Assembly: GCA_035559295.1 (NCBI GenBank)
Contig: DATMBL010000183.1
Location: 1 to 6,678, forward strand
From: DATMBL01 sp035559295
GTDB taxonomy: Bacteria > Desulfobacterota > Binatia > UBA9968
Direction of reading: 5' to 3'
Length of the DNA: 6,678 nt
In this document: one piece after another, positions 5,582-6,678 of the stretch
Layout: each line of letters opens with the position of its first letter
Position numbering within the stretch: the first letter of the stretch is position 1
Notes under the pieces: generated by a model
What the model was told of the DNA's origin: nothing
Databases searched by the model: none
Seen by the model: the letters and a program-made list of their open reading frames with translations, nothing else
Translations under genes and position numbers: made by a program

Positions 5582-6678
5582 TTATCGCGGGCCGGCCAAC
5601 TTCGAACTCAGGGGCGAGCGGAAGAATCTCAAGGCATCCGATTGATTTTCCGGAAACCAGACATTGCCAAGATGCCCGCCACGCGGGTAAACGGTCATCT
5701 GGCCGCCCAGAGCGTTTTTCAAGGACTCGACCGCTTGGCGCTCCACCAGGACATCGTCGGCATTGTGCATGACATGCGCTCTCGGGTTGGCGCGTAGCTC
5801 CTCGACGATCGGCGCCAGCGACCCTCGTTTGAGAAACGAATCGGGATCCGCCTGCGGCAAGCCTAACTGCTTTTGCCAGAGAGGGAGCGCGATCTTCTGC
5901 TTGTAGTCCTTGAGGCTAAAGCTTCGGGCTTCGTTCAGGCGCGCGCGGAAATCGGTCTTCGGCGCGGTTAGCACGTTTCGATCATGGAGCACCTGAGTCA
6001 CGTAGACCAGCTCGGGGATCTGGCGCTGCAAGTTTTCGGCGATGAGAAACTGGATCTCCTCCGTCGTAAAGACGTCGAACCTCTTGACGAATCGATCGAT
6101 GACGGCGCGCTCATCGCCCGGCTCGTAGGAAAAGGCATCGACGATCGCGAGGGCTCGCGCTATGAGATTTTGGGACTTCTCGGGTCCAAACTTTCGCGCC
6201 AACGCGCTCCATTCGGCAATCTTGTTGACACCATGGGCGAGGTCGATGGGCGGGTTGATGAGGAGATACAGTTCGACGCCAAGGCTTTTCTCCCGGGTAT
6301 CGATCAGGCTCAGGTACGCGCCTTCGAGCCCGCCCAAGCTGAATCCAAGAAAATAGATGCCGGTGGGCATCATGGCGTACCGGGTTTTCAGCACCGCCAA
6401 AGTTTTTTGCATGACCGCATAGAGATCGCGCGCGTCTTCGGGCGCGTAGCCCGGTACGCCGGAGCGGCTGGCTGCCAGAGCAAAATTCCAGCTCATGGGA
6501 GAAGGCAGGATGACGACGTGAAAGCCTTCACGATGAAACACCCCTGCCAGGTAGGGAGCGACCCCGAAATACGGGCTGGCGCCAAAGCCCGGGAGAATGA
6601 AAAGCAACGGCGCCGGGCGGTCGTGCCGGTAGAGAGCCAGGCTTACGTGGCCGCGCCCTTCCAACGTGGGCAGGTCGT
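5582..6678 (-). CDS. Alpha/beta hydrolase, N-terminus cut by window edge
   Basis: The frame is open from the window edge to TAA at 5584-5582. A TTG at 6664 could start it, but the frame continues upstream (D-L-P-T before it) and no Shine-Dalgarno is seen, so the gene probably begins outside the window. Counting from 6664: oxyanion-side LPGFGAS at 24-30, nucleophile elbow GFSLGG with S109 (codon 6340-6338), acid D303 or D304 in HNADDVLV, and H331 in RGGHLGNVW near the C-terminus. So the Ser-Asp-His triad is complete. A large helical insert of about 180 residues lies between nucleophile and acid, which suggests a lid over a bulky or lipid-like substrate (inference). No signal peptide can be judged because the start is missing. 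It ends 21 bases from the convergent selenoprotein gene, with no strong terminator between. Substrate unknown. Confidence 0.82.
   Translation of the reverse strand, partial: DLPTLEGRGHVSLALYRHDRPAPLLFILPGFGASPYFGVAPYLAGVFHREGFHVVILPSPMSWNFALAASRSGVPGYAPEDARDLYAVMQKTLAVLKTRYAMMPTGIYFLGFSLGGLEGAYLSLIDTREKSLGVELYLLINPPIDLAHGVNKIAEWSALARKFGPEKSQNLIARALAIVDAFSYEPGDERAVIDRFVKRFDVFTTEEIQFLIAENLQRQIPELVYVTQVLHDRNVLTAPKTDFRARLNEARSFSLKDYKQKIALPLWQKQLGLPQADPDSFLKRGSLAPIVEELRANPRAHVMHNADDVLVERQAVESLKNALGGQMTVYPRGGHLGNVWFPENQSDALRFFRSPLSSKLAGPR

Overview
This is a high-GC bacterial window with strongly GC-biased third codon positions. It holds six protein genes packed almost end to end. The gene types (a double-length ThyX-like protein, a Sec-type redoxin, a small ketosynthase/methyltransferase/flavoprotein operon) would fit an uncultured soil or sediment lineage of the Methylomirabilota, Rokubacteria or deltaproteobacterial kind. 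That placement is an impression from gene content; no marker gene here proves it.

Layout. (1) Minus strand, 1-1376: a long ThyX-type (FAD-dependent thymidylate synthase family) protein whose C-terminus leaves the window. It has its own sigma-70-like promoter just upstream. (2) 1377-1609: a spacer with that promoter and a DnaA-box-like 9-mer; three more DnaA-box-like 9-mers lie at 1653-1687, inside the 3' end of the next gene. (3) Minus strand, 4891 down to 1610: a tightly overlapping operon of a FabF-like ketosynthase, a class I SAM methyltransferase and a geranylgeranyl-reductase/monooxygenase-type FAD enzyme. It looks like a compact lipid or polyketide tailoring module. (4) 4892-4969: a short divergent spacer. 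(5) Plus strand, 4970-5560: an exported peroxiredoxin-like protein interrupted by one in-frame TGA exactly at the first Cys of the redox CxxC motif, with a hairpin at bacterial-SECIS distance. It is best read as one selenoprotein gene of 196 residues. (6) Minus strand, 5582 to the window end: an alpha/beta hydrolase with a complete visible triad, 5' end outside the window.

The most notable item is the selenoprotein, which a standard gene caller would split in two or call a pseudogene. Next are the ThyX-like protein, whose two halves each keep a different part of the ThyX signature, and the DnaA-box cluster beside it. No selenocysteine machinery (selA, selB, selC, selD), tRNA, rRNA, CRISPR array or mobile element is visible.
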